Origin: Avena insularis
Lineage: Eukaryota; Streptophyta; Magnoliopsida; Poales; Poaceae
Length of the DNA stretch: 64,000 bases
Reading direction: 5' to 3'
Assembly (NCBI GenBank): GCA_023614405.1
Contig: JAJUPC010000038.1
Coordinates: forward strand, 372,001-436,000
In this document: one piece after another, positions 22,519-35,515 of the stretch
Numbering within the stretch: position 1 is the stretch's first letter
Layout of the letters: each line of letters opens with the position of its first letter
Notes under the pieces: generated by a model
Told to the model about the DNA's origin: nothing
Seen by the model: the letters and a program-made list of their open reading frames with translations, nothing else
Databases searched by the model: none
Position numbers and translations under genes: made by a program

Positions 22519-23395
22519 GTCTCCCACTTGCACTAGAGTCAATAATCTAGTTTGAAAAAACTTTGTTCATTCAACACCTATGGCTTTCTGGTGTTGTATA
22601 TAAACGATTGCTAGTGGTAAACATAATCTTCGGATCTGACACCTCTAGGTCCGTGTGTATTTGCATGTCTTTGCGTCTATATGCATCACTCATTCTCCAA
22701 TAAGATGGCATTGTATAACTTTGGTCCTTTGGTGAGACCTTTATTTCCTTGGGGTTAAATCATGTTGATAGAATTGTCGTACAATATATCTTCATAGTAC
22801 TAGGCTGCTATCAACCACACCTAGTTTGATAACAAACTACTTGACACAAATGCCCTCTTTTTGCTGCTACAACAACAGTCTTGATTCAATCCTTCCTATG
22901 CGATAAGTACGTTTCTTGTCGTCTCCATATTGAACTCATTCAATATCTCATCTATTTACATTTGGCACAACCATATTAGCATCTCAATCTATCCATATAG
23001 ACATTTATACCTAATATTCGGGTTTTACCTAAGTCTTTCATAGAAATGAAATTCTTAACCCGTGTCAATAAAATATACATCATTTCCAATCAACAATATG
23101 TCTTTCACATAATGTATTAGAAATATGTCTTAGCGCTCCCACTTAATTTCTTGCAAATTCATGCATCTTCATCGTCTCCGATGAAATTAAACTCTTTTAA
23201 CAGTTTCATCACGGTGAATATTCCAATTCTGTGATGCTTACTTCAACCATTGAAGTTTGCATGTGCTTTTAGCATCCTTTGAATTAACAAAATCCTTTGA
23301 TCGTGTCATGTACACGTCCTAGGTAACCATTCTATTAGAAGAACTTTGTTTTTTTCATTCAACTACCATATACAAAAATTATATGTAGTGGTTGC
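22519..23395 (-). pseudogene. Copia copy 1 internal 3' part: polypurine tract and RT remnant
   Basis: GTCTCCCACTTG at 22519 gives, on the minus strand, CAAGTGGGAGAC, the polypurine tract next to the 3' LTR. Further in, minus-strand 23041-22989 reads MKDLGKTRILGINVYMDR, matching the Copia RT block after the YVDD region. Sequence related to the following RT helix lies at about 22950-22890. The RNase H part present in copy 2 is missing, leaving AGCAGCAAA next to RT sequence. Many stops. The block breaks at 23395 where the second Copia LTR begins. Confidence 0.75.
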
Positions 23396-26300
23396 TGTAG
23401 GGTTCGTAGCATAGAAAACAAAAAAATTCCTACGATGGGAACAACTATGTACCAAGATCTATCTACTAGGTACAATCAACGGGCAGATGTACATCCGTAG
23501 AGAACATACCCTTGAAGACCGACAAAGCTTAACAAGTTAAACTCGTGGTTGATGTAGACGATCTCTTTCCGATCTCAAGATCGAGAGGAAGTCTTAGCAC
23601 GCAAATCAGCGGCGCATCCGTGCTCGCACACACATTCGAGGCACCGAGCAACCTCCGCCTCCTCTCTCCAGTGATGCAGCGGAAGCACAACTCTTTCATG
23701 CCGAATATCCACCGGGAACATGTATCTCGCTAGTCCGAGACCATGGGGGATAAATACTAGAGGGGGAGAGAGATCCTTCACGAAGAGGTGTGAGTGAGAG
23801 AGAGGAGAGGGGGTTCCTTTTATAGGAGGATGGGGGCACCCAAGGGGGTGGTCGCCAGCCATGGGGATGCCCCTCCCCTCCTTTCATTCATGTGGGTGGA
23901 CACTCCACTCACACAAATGCCTTTCAATTCCCTCCACTCAAAAACCCACTCAAATTACCATTATATTTCCACCAAATTTAATGCAAACTCTCATTAAATA
24001 AAACTCCTTTTATTTATTCAGAATTTTGTCAATTACTTTAATGACAAACATTCACATATAAACCCTTGCTAGTATTTCATTTCACATGCAAAAACACTTT
24101 CTGCAATTTCACCGAAAAACCCATTTCGGTATCTAGTGAAATAAATTCCTGCGCTTGTTATTCTTTCCGGCATGAAACTTTTGCTCCAAATAGATGTCGG
24201 TGTCTCTTAAGTGTGTCACCCTACGGTTCGCGAATAATGCGGACATGATTGAGACCCCTCTCGGATTAATAATCAGAAGCGCGATCTGGAGACCCATACT
24301 GACTCCCACACATTCAGCGATGACTTTCTTGTGATCGCGAGAACCTTTTACGCTAGTATCTTAATCCTTTTGTTTTGCAATATATTACATGTCCGAGATT
24401 CGATCATCGGTATCTCCATACCTAGTTTGATCTTGTTACTGACATGCACTATTTTCTCGTTCCCCCGATATAACATTCTAGTGATCAAATCCCTTGCTTG
24501 CAAGCTAACCAATGTGATATCACCGAGAGGGCCCAGAGCATATCTATCCGTCATCGGGATGAAAAAATTCCACTCTCGATCCATGATCCTCAACATAACA
24601 CTTTATAGTACTGACCTCATCTTTATAATCACACTGTTACGGTGTGACGTTTGATGTTATCAAGATACTCTTTTGGTGTTAGTGATTGACATGATCTCAT
24701 GGTCTAAGGATTAGGATCACTTCGTATGATGTTATAGCAATATAAACTCAATGACTTTGATCGTAATGCTATACTTCGGATGAATGTTCATCACATCATT
24801 CCAACAATGTTGTGAGCTCGTTATTAACAACATCCAATTTCTATGATCAGGAAACCTTTGATCATATTGTTAATCAACGAGCTAGTTTATAAGAGAGGCA
24901 TAACTAGGCATAGCTAGTTAGATAGGTTTCATTTTTCTGATCATTTTGGTATATTATTTGTATTTTTCTGATTTAAAATGAATTAGTTATGAATTTCCCA
25001 AATTTTAATTCATTTTAAATCATTTTTTTGGAATATTTGAAATAATTTCCAAACTTGGGCCCACATGTCAAACTTTTAATCATTTCAGAAAATATTTAAA
25101 GAAAATAATAAAATGCTGATAGGCAGGGCCCACCTGTCATATATTTATTAATTATAGAAATCATTTAAATAAAACAAAAAGGGTTATTGCATCATGCTGA
25201 TGTCACCATGACATCAGCAATGGAGATGCCCACTACTGGGGATCAAATCCGCTGATTCCGAGCGCGCCTACTCGTGCGGAGGGGCGTGTTGGAAAGAGGC
25301 GAGCAGATTAGTGGTGGCGCCGCCCTAAAATGGTCGCCGGAGACGGCAACGCAACGACGGCGAGCAGCGGCGGCTTCGGGCACACACGGGGAGAGAGGTA
25401 CATGAGGAGAGGGAAGCAACGGGAGGGTGCGTTAGCACCGCGAGCACGATAGGGTTGGCGGCAAGGATCGGGGAGGCTGGAATGTGGCGGATCGACAACG
25501 TGAACTGCGTCGGCCGTCAGTGCTTCGAGCTCAATTCCGAGGAGAGGAGGGCATCCCACCAGGCGAGCTTCGAGGGTAAGGACGAGGGCGGCACGACGCA
25601 TCCAACGGTGACCTCAACGTGGCACGGGGTGGCCAGAGACAGCGAGGACGAACGGTGGCACAACTAGGTTTCTTCGGCCATGGCGCAGGAATACTAGGGA
25701 GAGAGGGAGAATGGCGGGCTAGGGTTCTCTGGCAGCAAGGTGGGGTCCTTATAGGCGCTGGCGGGCGGAGACGCGCATCCTAGCGCACGCCAGCGATGGA
25801 GGCGCCGCCAGCGAGCTGCTTAGCTCGATCCACTGGCAAGGAGGACGAGAGGGAAAAACAAACGAAGGGGTATGGGCCTGGTGGGATGTGCTTGGGCCCT
25901 GGGTGGGCTGGCTGTTGGCTATGCTGGGCGACGGAAAGAGAGAGGAGAGGTGGGCTCATCCCAGTAGCTAGGTTAGGTTTAGATTTTTTATGTTAAACCT
26001 TTTTTTATTTCTGTTTTTCCGATTTCCTTTTATATTTTGAAATTCAAATTTGTTTTGAATAATTTCAAATCACAGAAACTTTTATATAATATCTGGAAAC
26101 ACAAAGGGGCCCTCAACACAATTTGGGATCCATTTGTTTGAGAATTTTCAAAATATAGAAACCATTTGAATTGATTCAAAGAGAGAGGGGAAGCTATTAG
26201 GGTTTAGGGTTTTGTTTGTTCTTTCTTGATTAAACCAAAGTGCAAGTGTTATGCATGCATGCAATGCTCAAACATGTCCTTATTAATATTACACAAAAGG

Positions 26301-26440
26301 GTGGTATGATACATGTATTAACGTTTCTGTATTAATACAATTATAGCATGCAAAATAAACATTTATCATTGCCTCTCGCATTAATACAAGGAATACGATA
26401 ATAACCACTTTATTATTGCCTCTCGGGCATATTCCTTTCA
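23396..26440 (-). repeat. BARE/Angela-like Copia 3' LTR (copy 2) with internal insertion
   Basis: It starts TGTAGGGTTCG (23396) and ends TTCA (26440), followed by the same GTCTCCCACTTG polypurine tract as copy 1. Minus-strand TATAAAA lies near 23824. It is alignable with copy 1 over the central LTR but clearly diverged. An inserted GC-rich/AT-rich block occupies about 24905-26313. Position right after copy 1 internal sequence suggests that copy 2 inserted into copy 1, but only one junction is visible. Confidence 0.75.
24905..26313 (-). mobile_element. Truncated LTR-like insertion inside Copia LTR copy 2
   Basis: This block interrupts the Copia LTR: the flanks align with LTR copy 1 at 22365-22405 while the block does not. 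The right end reads GTATGATACA, which on the minus strand gives a TG start. A GC-rich leader-like part lies at 25250-25980, with AT-rich parts either side. The left boundary is unclear and no target duplication was found. No coding region is recognised; small ORFs over the GC-rich part look incidental. Confidence 0.5.
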
Positions 26441-27434
26441 GTCTCCCACTTGCACTAGAGACAATAATCTAGTTTAGAAACTTTGCATATTGAACACCTA
26501 TGGCTTTCTGGTGTTCCATATACACGCTTGTAAGTGGTTAACATAATCTACGGATCTGACTCTTTTAGGTCTGTGTGTATTTGCATGTCTTTGCGTCTTC
26601 ACGCATCACTCATTCTCCAATGAGATGGCATTGTATAAATTTGGTCTTTTGGGGAGACCTTTAGTTCCTTGGGTTTAAATCATGTCGATACTATTGTCGT
26701 ACAATATATCTTTATTGTTAGCCCTTTGAGAACCACACCTTAGTTTGATAACAAACTACTTGACACAAATGCCCTCCTTTGCTGCTACTATAGCAGTCAT
26801 ATACTTAGCCTTTTGTTGTTGTGTCCATCACAATGTCTTAACTTTGGAATTCATCCAAATCCGTCATGGAATCTCCTTTCCATTACATTGTGCCACCCAT
26901 AGTTTAAATTGAGATAAACTTAATTTGTATCTTGTGACCAAATTAGTATCAGTGTAATGCTTTACAATGAACAATTTGTAATTGTTTGTCACCTCTACAC
27001 AAATATATTCTTAGTTCTTCCAAAAGATCATAAGAGTATCCTCACTATCATCCAATGATCATTTTATGATTCATTCTGGTATATTCTCATAACACTTAGA
27101 GCATAGGACATATCTGGATGTCTACATATCATGGTATGATTGATAAAATCATTCTTGTGATTTCACTCATCAAGTGTCAATACACTTGAATCTTGATTCA
27201 ATTCTTTTCCATGCGAAAAGAACCTTTTCTTGTTGTTTCTATATTGAACTCCTTCAATATCTCATATATTATTAGTTACAATGAACCATATTAGCGTCAT
27301 AGTCTATCCATGTAGACATTCATGCTAAATATTCGGGTTTTTTCCTTAGTCTTTCATCGAAATGAAATTCTTAACCTTTGTAAATAAAAGATACATCATT
27401 TACAATCAACAAGTTGTCCTCCACATAATGTATT
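26441..27434 (-). pseudogene. Copia copy 2 internal 3' part: RNase H and RT end
   Basis: The minus strand carries the polypurine tract (26441-26452), RNase H-like fragments including RHPDMSYALSV at 27124-27092 (counterpart of the Copia TRPDVSYAL block), and a decayed version of the MKDLG..ILGI RT block near 27360-27310. Stops and frameshifts are frequent. The sequence continues, after removal of the solo LTR, at 32079. Confidence 0.8.
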
Positions 27435-30400
27435 TGTAGAGGTCCCAACCTTTAATAAGGTAGAGATCCCTGTGTTTACAATGCTAGTCCCTGGATCAAT
27501 AGCTAGCATCCATAGTTAAGATGTAATATCAAGAACAAAGGTCATAATACAACTTTATAACCAGGAATAAAATAATTCATTACATCTTACATAGCTCATT
27601 TGGCTATCTCATTACTATGCAGCAGAAATAACTATAGCATGGAGTCCTTCATCTTCAAAGTGTCATAGGCAATCATGTTGGTTGTAGACTTGTAATCCTA
27701 ATCAACACACTTCACTAACATCAAACAAACCTGCAACATAATAAGTTACAGCCACAAGGGTCAATACATTTGAACTGTATTGGCAAGTGATACTATGGTA
27801 GAATAGTAGTTTCTATCATCTATATGCATTTGGCTAAGTGGAGCTTAGGCTTTCTTTGCTCAAAATAGATTTTCCTTATTATTTGAAAACACTAAGTTTT
27901 TGTTTGTCAAAATCACCCAAGGCATCAACCAATAGACATTGGTGATCCTTTAACCCTTGTTCAACCACAAGTTTTTAACTTAGAAATTGGGATGAGGAGA
28001 TTCTTGGTAGCTTCCATGTCTTGATGTTCAAATTGTCCATTGCCGGGGACACTGATAAGTACTTAGATTTTACTCTCGAGAGAGGTGGTGCACTTTCCCC
28101 ACAAGACTCGACATGCATCGAGACAAGATCTTTTAGAAGCCTTCCCTTAGACCAAAATAGACGCGCTCCAACCTATCATCCCCTACCACCAACTGTCCAT
28201 CTGGCTAAGTTATTGCAACCTATATCATCCAGGCAGAGCCCATAATGCCAAGTGGCTGCACTTGAAGCTTCTCAACATTTGACATCTCAAATATCTTTGT
28301 TCCTGTGAGGCTTTCCACAAGTGATATACACTAGGGTAGTCCATAAATATGGGACCTGTGTAACCACTCAACATAACCCATTCACAACCATTCCACCCAG
28401 GTGATTCATTCACATAGTTGTTTTACTAAACAAAACACAAGTCCTTGACTTAGAAATATTTCATAGCATAGTTTAAACAAAACACAAGTCCCAGGGTAGT
28501 AGGAATCTTAACTTTGGAAAATTCTACTAAGGTTTCATCTACTAGGATTTCCCATGGCATAGTTTATACTTAGAAAATTCCATGCAAGTCCTACTTAAAA
28601 ATATAACTAATGCATAGTGAAAATAATGGGATAAAAGTATGAAGCACCTCTTGCCAATTTCACTCCTTGATCTTGCAATAGTCACACTCTTCAAATTTCA
28701 CAACAATTCAATCAAGGCACACATTCAATCTAGCATTCAAACAATTCAACACATAAAACAATAAAAAAAGCAATGCATGCAAGCATGAAAAAGATTGTTT
28801 TATTTGTAAAAGTGGTTCTAATAGGCTATAAACATTTTAAAACACCTATTGGTCATTTATAAAAGTGGCAAGGTCATTTTAAAACAAGTTAGTGAAAAAT
28901 GGCCACTTTAAATCCTTTTTGCTTTGCTAGAATTGAGTTTATTAAAGAATAAGTTCTAGTTTTAGCCAAAATGTTTTTAAATACCAATATATAATGTTTA
29001 TGGTCATAATGATTTAAAACAATTCCATTTGCAAAAGGGTTTCATCCAAAATCCATTTTTAAATCAAAGCAACATTTTATTTTGTTGGGAATACCTTTAA
29101 ACAAAGTAATAATTTTCCAGGGTTCACCAATTATATTTTTAAATCTCAAAACTTTGTTTAGCATCAGAGAGTTTAATTCAAGTCATTTTCAAAAGGTTTC
29201 ACTCAAAAATCATTTTTAAACCATAATGAATATTTTTATTTAGCTAGAAATGATTTTATTCAAAGGAATAATTCCCAAGTGTCACAAAATATACTTTTAA
29301 ATCCAAAAGTTGGTTTCTATGGTCAGTAGGTTCAAAACAATCCATTTACAAAATATTTTACCCTAAAAACAATTTTAGAATGAATTTTATACACAAAATA
29401 TGCCTACACATGTTTCTGCAAAAACAACCAATTTTACAGTAGCCATTCATTAAACAAAGTGCATCGTTGGATAGAATTCTGTTTGCTGATACCAATGATA
29501 TAAAGTTTGCAAATTTTGGACACGTGGATCAAAAGTTACAAATTCAAACATCTAATAGAACATTTCTGTTTTTTAAAACAATAGCTAGGGTCACATGTCT
29601 GAATCTCATTCCCCGATACCGTTTTGTTTGGATCGACAGATGCTAGCCGTTAGATCTAAGTTGCATCACATGGCATGGAATCAAACTTACCGCTTCGCTA
29701 GTTGTTCTATCCTACCCGTTGGATAAAAATCTAAAGCCTCAAAGTGACTTGACCAGAGATGGGCGGTGCGGCGACGGTGGATGGCGGCGGAGCGGTCTGG
29801 CAGTGGCGTCGTCGGCAATATATGAAGCGAGGGAAGGAGGGGAGAATCTCACCGAGTTTTCCATCGCGTGGGTATGCTCGAGGTGTCCTTGGTTGGCGAA
29901 GGGGCGCTCGAGGACGTCAGATATTTCTCGCCGTAGTTGCTGTCGGCATCGGGCGCTCACTGTTGAAGACGATGGAGACGTTACAGACCGTGCTAAGTCA
30001 AACAAAGGTTTGAGTTAGACGCGCACGAAGTCACCGGTCAGATGCGTATCATCTGTAGGAAGAGGAGTGGTCAGAATGTTACCATGGGCGTCGTCGGAGT
30101 TGATTCAGACAACGACGACTCTCGGTTGTCGTCATTGCCGACGTTCCAGAGCTCGCGCGAGCTAGCTAGAGCTACTAGAAGATGCGCTAGGCGATGGGGA
30201 GAAAGCCAGTAGGTGTCAGGGAGGAAGGGGCGGTGAGGAGTGGCCGGAATCATCGCTGGAGTGCGTCGGAGATAGTGGGGTTTGAGCAAGCAACTTGAGC
30301 AGCCCTGGGCCGAGGGGGAGTGGCGTCTGGGGAAAACGGGAGAGGGGACATGGGCGATTAAGAGGGCACGGTTGCAAGTCTGAATCCATGCAGCATTAAG

Positions 30401-32073
30401 GCGAATTACTCAACGCGAATCAAGGCAGAAATAGTGTGAGAGGTCCGCGGGTGAGAACGACGACTAACAGGTGGGGTTGAGTTTGTCAGCGAGGAAGAGA
30501 GGTTCGGTGGGGTCCAATCGTCAGCGCCTACACGAGTGTGTCTGTGAGTGAAGAAAATGCTTCGGGGAGGGTTAGTTGGGCTGTGAGTTGGGCCTGATAG
30601 GCCAGCTGGGCTGGGTTGGCTTGTTTCATTTTTTTATTCTGTTTCTTTTTCTTTTTCTTCTTCTTTTTCTGTTTTCATTTTCTGTTTTGAATTTGTTCAA
30701 ACAATTCAAACAAACATTTGAATTCAGAAACCTCCAAACTTTTTAGTAAGTTTTTAATCTGTTTAAACATGTATTTTAAAGACCATTTTAAAATAATTTT
30801 CTTTTATTCTTCTATGATTTATTAATTATTCAAACTAGCCACTTGTCTTTAACCAAATAAGGTTTGAATATAATTTAAATTCTTATTTGAATTCTTATTT
30901 TCTCCAAAGCTTTTCAGTAGGCTTTATTTAGTGCAAAATAATTCACTTTGAATTATTTAAAATATTTTAACATGATTTATTAATTATTTAAATTGGGCAA
31001 TTGTCTTTATTCCAACCATATATGGTTTTATTCCCATTTAAATTTTATTAAAATAATTCTTTGATTCCATTTAAGTTAATTAAATAACTTTTATTCTACC
31101 TGGATAAATTCCAATTTATTTTCCCATGATTTAATTATTCATTCTTATTAGGGATTTTGTCTTTATTCAAATGGAATAGAATTTGGTTAAAGCCATATTA
31201 TTTTATTTTAATATTCTTTATCCTTTTATTTTAATTGGAATATCTTTATTTCATTTGCTTATGGATTTAACTCAAGGTTTAAATTCTCTCCTAAATAATT
31301 CCTTTGGAATTTATTATTTAGGTAAATTATCTTTATTTAAATAAAATTAAATATTGTTCAATCCTAATGATTTTATTTAAATAATCTTTTACTCCTGTTT
31401 ATTATTTAATAACTTATATTTTTTATGGATTTGGCCAAAATTTAATTTGGCTTTCAAATATTCCTTATTTATTTATTTCTTCCTTTGCCTTATAAAATCC
31501 ATATCTTTTTATTTATATATCCAAAAATGGTGATTCCAATTTGTATGATTTTATTTAATATTTGTTTATTTTTTAAATCCTTTTAGGATTAATTTTCTCA
31601 CAATTTGGTATGGATTTGTGATAGGAGCTTTATTATCTTTGGAAATTATTTCCTTTTATCTTAATAAATTCATAAGTTTTTATCCATGGGATCAAATTGA
31701 ATGAAACCAATTTCTATGGTTTTATAATGTTTTTGTTTATCATTTTTAATCATTTATAAATGTTTGTTGCTAAATTTTTATATGAATCAATCCATAGTCT
31801 TTGAGAAATCTTTGGAATGATTTATTCCATTAGGGTTGTAGGGTTTTGGTTTAACTTTTCCAAGTGTTTAAATTTCAAGATTCATTCATTGATGAATGCA
31901 TTTCACTTGATTTGAATTTTGTTGGATTCCATTTTTATTCAAAGTTTTCTAAAGATGGGTTTTGATGTTTACATTTAGAAACAAAAAGTTTCTTTTCACC
32001 CTAAATTTCCACAATTATTTATTTTGTTTATTTATTTTTCACATTACAAATTTGAAAATTTTGGGATGTGACA
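27435..32073 (-). mobile_element. Solo LTR of family C (4639 bp)
   Basis: It runs TGTAGAGGTCCC (27435) to GGGATGTGACA (32073) and is flanked by a perfect duplication GTATT (27430-27434 and 32074-32078). Copia copy 1 retains the empty site near 23120. Minus-strand order is AT-rich U3 (32073-30620), GC-rich leader (30620-29700), intron-like region with degenerate Cys-type exon near 28700-28650, palindromes (28082-28056) and LTR end. No internal domain is present. Confidence 0.95.
28056..28082 (-). promoter_or_regulatory. Paired-palindrome block, solo LTR C
   Basis: TAAGTACTTA (28056-28065) and CTCTCGAGAG (28073-28082) are both perfect palindromes. The central bases differ from the family C array (CTCTGTAGAG) and from family A (CTCTGCAGAG). 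Confidence 0.6.
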
Positions 32074-32078
32074 GTATT

Positions 32079-32290
32079 AGAAATATGTCTCAGAGCTCCT
32101 ACTTAATTTCTTGCAAATGGAAGCATCTTCATCGTCTCCTGATGAAATTAAACTTCTTTAACAGTTTCATCATGATGAAGATTCCAACTCCGCGATGCTT
32201 ACTTCAACCATTAAAGTTTGCATGCCCTTTTAGCATCCTTTGAATTTAACAAAACCCTTTGGACCGTGTCTTGTACACGTCCTAGGTAAC
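32079..32290 (-). pseudogene. Copia copy 2 RT core fragment
   Basis: In shifting minus-strand frames, this stretch gives DAKRACKL and then ASRSWNLHHDETVKE, which match the Copia RT region usually reading GLKQASRSWN and FDE. It lies between two solo LTR insertions and is in register with 26441-27434 and 35516-36000. Confidence 0.8.
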
Positions 32291-34230
32291 TGTAACATCC
32301 CTAAAATCATGTTTCAAAACTCATGCATATCATCCATTGCATCCATGATCATTTAGGGTTCCTTTTCAAAACCATTTCAAAATCAGGAGCATATGTTGCT
32401 CATTATTTTATGTAAGTATGCTCTAGCCTTAGAGCTACCTTCTAATGAGAAAAGTATTTATTTCATTCAGTAATGTTTTGAGTTCAAACTTAAGTGCTTT
32501 CAAAAGCTTGGGCAAAGTTTTCAAAACAAAGTATGAAAATAAGACCAATTTTATGCTTATTATTTATATCTCATAAGGCTTGGTTTTATTTTATTTCTCA
32601 AGTGTTCAAAGTGTGTTTGAGTAAACAGAAGTGTTTCACACACATTTGAGTACAAAGTTCCCTGTACAAAAATCCAGAGGAGTTTTGAAATCAAACTTGT
32701 TTGAATTTAGAGTTTGAAAACCATTTCTAGAAAATCAAACAAGAAAAGAAAAGGAGTAAAGAAAAAAAATAAAGCAAACAGCCAAACTGGCCCAACCAGC
32801 CCAGTTTGACCCAGTCTAGCCCAACTATCCCCTCCCGCGAAGCATTTTCCTTTACCCGCAAACACACCCATAGAGTCACTGACGCAGGGACCCCACCTCC
32901 TCTCTTTTTCTCTCGCTGACAACGCGGCCCACGCAACGGTCATCGTCTCCACCCGGCGACGAGTTCTTCCCCAAATCACTCGGCCGTTTCCTGTTTAATT
33001 CCGTGGCTTCAATTCGATTGAATGCTCGAGTAATTCATGCCCACGTCCTCGCCTACTTAAGCACCATGCTGCCCTCCTCTTTTTCCCCCAAACAACACCC
33101 CACCGGAGCCACCAGGCTCCTCGGATTTCTCTCTGGACGCCCTCTGCTCCGACGAGTTCGTCATCGAATTCCATTATGCCCCGCAAACCCCTCTGCCTAT
33201 GGTTCAGACTAGCTTATTCTGCTTCTCTGCGCGCACCTACTGACACCCTTCGCTTGCTCGCGCATGCTCTGTAGCCTCGGCAACATCATCGACTGAGCTC
33301 CGCCACTCTCTGCTCGAACTCTGGCGACCGTTCCCCATAAGTCCCATCTTCCCCTCTCCCTCTGTTTGATACGCGTGAGATCCCCAGTGTCCTACGCACC
33401 TAACGGCATCCTTTTCTCGTCTTAGTGTGGCCCAGAACGTCGACTCCGTCGCCAACCGAGAACATCGTCGCCAGGGACTTCTCCGACGAGCAATCCACGA
33501 TGACCCGAAGGGCCCCTTCGTCAACTAAGGCATCGTTGAGCATCAGCACGTCGCGACGACCTCGGTGAGCCTTGCCACTACCCTGTTTGCTTCCTGTATC
33601 GCCGGCTCCGCCGCTGACTGACCACGTCGCCGCCTGTCGCCGTCGCTAGCGCCTCCCGTTTAGGGTTAGTAGTTTTAGGCCGTTCAATTTAGATCCAGTG
33701 GATGCGATAGATCCACTTAAACGAAGAGGTACAATTAGATCTGAGCCGTTAGATGTTAAGTTGATCTGACGGTGCGCGAGCGCGATCCAGCGCGAAGCGG
33801 TACCAGCCAACCAGAGACTTCCGCGTGGCATGAGTTTTGTTTTAAAAAGTTTGAATTAGATCTATTAGATGTTAAACTTGTTTAATTCATAACTTTTGAA
33901 TCCCACGTCCAAATTTGACAAATTTTATATCAATAGAATCAGGAGAGAAAATCCTTTCCATCTATGCAATGTGTTTAATGTTTTGCCTCTATGAAAATGG
34001 TTGTTTTTGCAGAAACATTTGTAGGCTTAAAATGGGTATATTAATTATTTGGAAAATGTTTTATTTTTCAAATAAAGTTATTTTAGCTTGATCTGTACTT
34101 GTTTATGATTAAGTACTATGCACTTGTCTTGTTTGGTGTAGAAAATCATCACATAGCATGTTGCATACATTCATATATTTTTGCTTGTATATATTGTGTA
34201 TGTGATTTTGTGCCATCATTTTATGTGTAG

Positions 34231-34290
34231 ATTTTGGTGCAAATAGTGATTGTGATTGTGAGGATTGTTGCTACTCCCCAAGCTACCAAG
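34231..34290 (+). other. Conserved LTR micro-exon (60 nt, Cys-rich), solo LTR B
   Basis: The exon is flanked by TATGTGTAG and GCAAGTGG. It encodes Phe-Gly-Ala-Asn-Ser then DCDCEDCCY and ends Ser-Tyr-Gln plus one G. Length and phase equal those at 573-632 and 40183-40242. Confidence 0.6.
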
Positions 34291-34896
34291 GCAAGTGGTA
34301 CTCATGATTTTATTCCTATGTGTTCAACTATGCACTAGAAATATTTTGCTAGACTTGCATGAATATTTTGATCTATATGCTATGCTTGGGAAATCCTAGT
34401 AGTTGCAGAGTTGCTAGAAATTTCTAAGTTAAGATTCTTGTCAATGCCATGCTTAGCCTAGCTAGTAGCAACCAAGGGTGGTTATATATATTCATGCTAT
34501 GAGAAATTATTTCTAAGTCTTTGGACTTGTTTTTGCTAATAAAACAACTAAGTGAATGAAACACCTGGGTGGAATGGAAATATTGTTTTGTGTTGAGTGG
34601 TTACACAAGGCCCATTTCTATGGTTTACCTTGTGTATCTCACTTGTGGAAAGGCACCCAGGAACAAAGGGATTTGAGATGCCATGTGTTAAGAAGCTTCT
34701 AGTGCAGCCACTTGGCAATATGGGCTCTGCCTGGATCATATAAGTTGCAATAACTTAGCTATTTGGACAGTTGGTGGTAGTGGGATGATAGCTTGGAGCG
34801 CGTCCATTTGGTCTAAGGGAAGGCTTCTGAAAGGTCTTGTCTTGGTGAAAATCAAGTCTTGTGGGGAAAGTGCACAACTTCTGCATATGGAAGAAT

Positions 34897-34908
34897 CTAA
34901 GTACTTAG
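34897..34908 (+). promoter_or_regulatory. Palindrome block, solo LTR B
   Basis: CTAAGTACTTAG is a perfect palindrome. Its partner at 34878-34893 keeps CTTC..GAAG arms and a central CATATG but is no longer perfect. Confidence 0.55.
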
Positions 34909-35232
34909 CCATGTCCCTGGTAAAGGAAAATTTGAGCATCAAGACATGGAAGCTATCAAGAATCTCCTCATCCCAATTTCTAAGTAAAAACTTGTGGTTG
35001 AACAAGGGTGAAGGTTCACCAATGTCTATTGGTGGTTCCTTGGGAAAGATTTGATCAAAGAAAAACTTAGTGTTTTCAACTAATAGGCAAAACCTATTTT
35101 GAGCCAAGCAAGCCTAAGCTACACTTAGCCAAATGCATATAGTATATAGTTACCAATATTACTCTAAAGTATCACTTGTCAATACTATTCCAATGTATTG
35201 ACCCACTGTGGCTGTAACTTGTGATGTTGCAG

Positions 35233-35252
35233 TTTATTCTGATGGTGATTAG
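35233..35252 (+). other. Terminal LTR micro-exon with stop, solo LTR B
   Basis: It follows GATGTTGCAG. In phase with the 60-nt exon it gives Val-Tyr-Ser-Asp-Gly-Asp then TAG. The implied intron is 34291-35232 (942 bp, GC-AG). Confidence 0.55.
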
Positions 35253-35515
35253 GGGTTATGAGTCTACACTCAACATGCTTGCCTATGGCACATGAAGATG
35301 AAGACTTGTTTATCTTATTACATATTTAAACTCTTGTACTAGGCCTGTGGCCATGGAGTTTGTAAAAGACTATGTTTGTCTCTGGAATGACTTGTAATAA
35401 TGACCTTTGTTTCTGTGTACTTCATCTTAAACTGTGGATGCTAGCATTGATCCAGGGACTAGCATTGCAATCATAGGGATCCTTTTCCTTTATAAAGGAG
35501 GGATCTTACAGTAAC

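Larger units (their letters stand above)
32291..35510 (+). mobile_element. Solo LTR of family B (3220 bp)
   Basis: It runs TGTAACATCCC (32291) to GGGATCTTACA (35510) with perfect duplication GTAAC (32286-32290, 35511-35515). Copia copy 1 shows the empty site at 23310-23330. It is alignable over its full length with the 5' LTR of element B (3224 bp). It carries a GC-rich leader (about 32870-33660), the 60-nt exon, intron, palindromes and terminal exon. Small ORFs over the GC-rich part (for example 33003-33212) are not conserved in the other copies. Confidence 0.96.
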
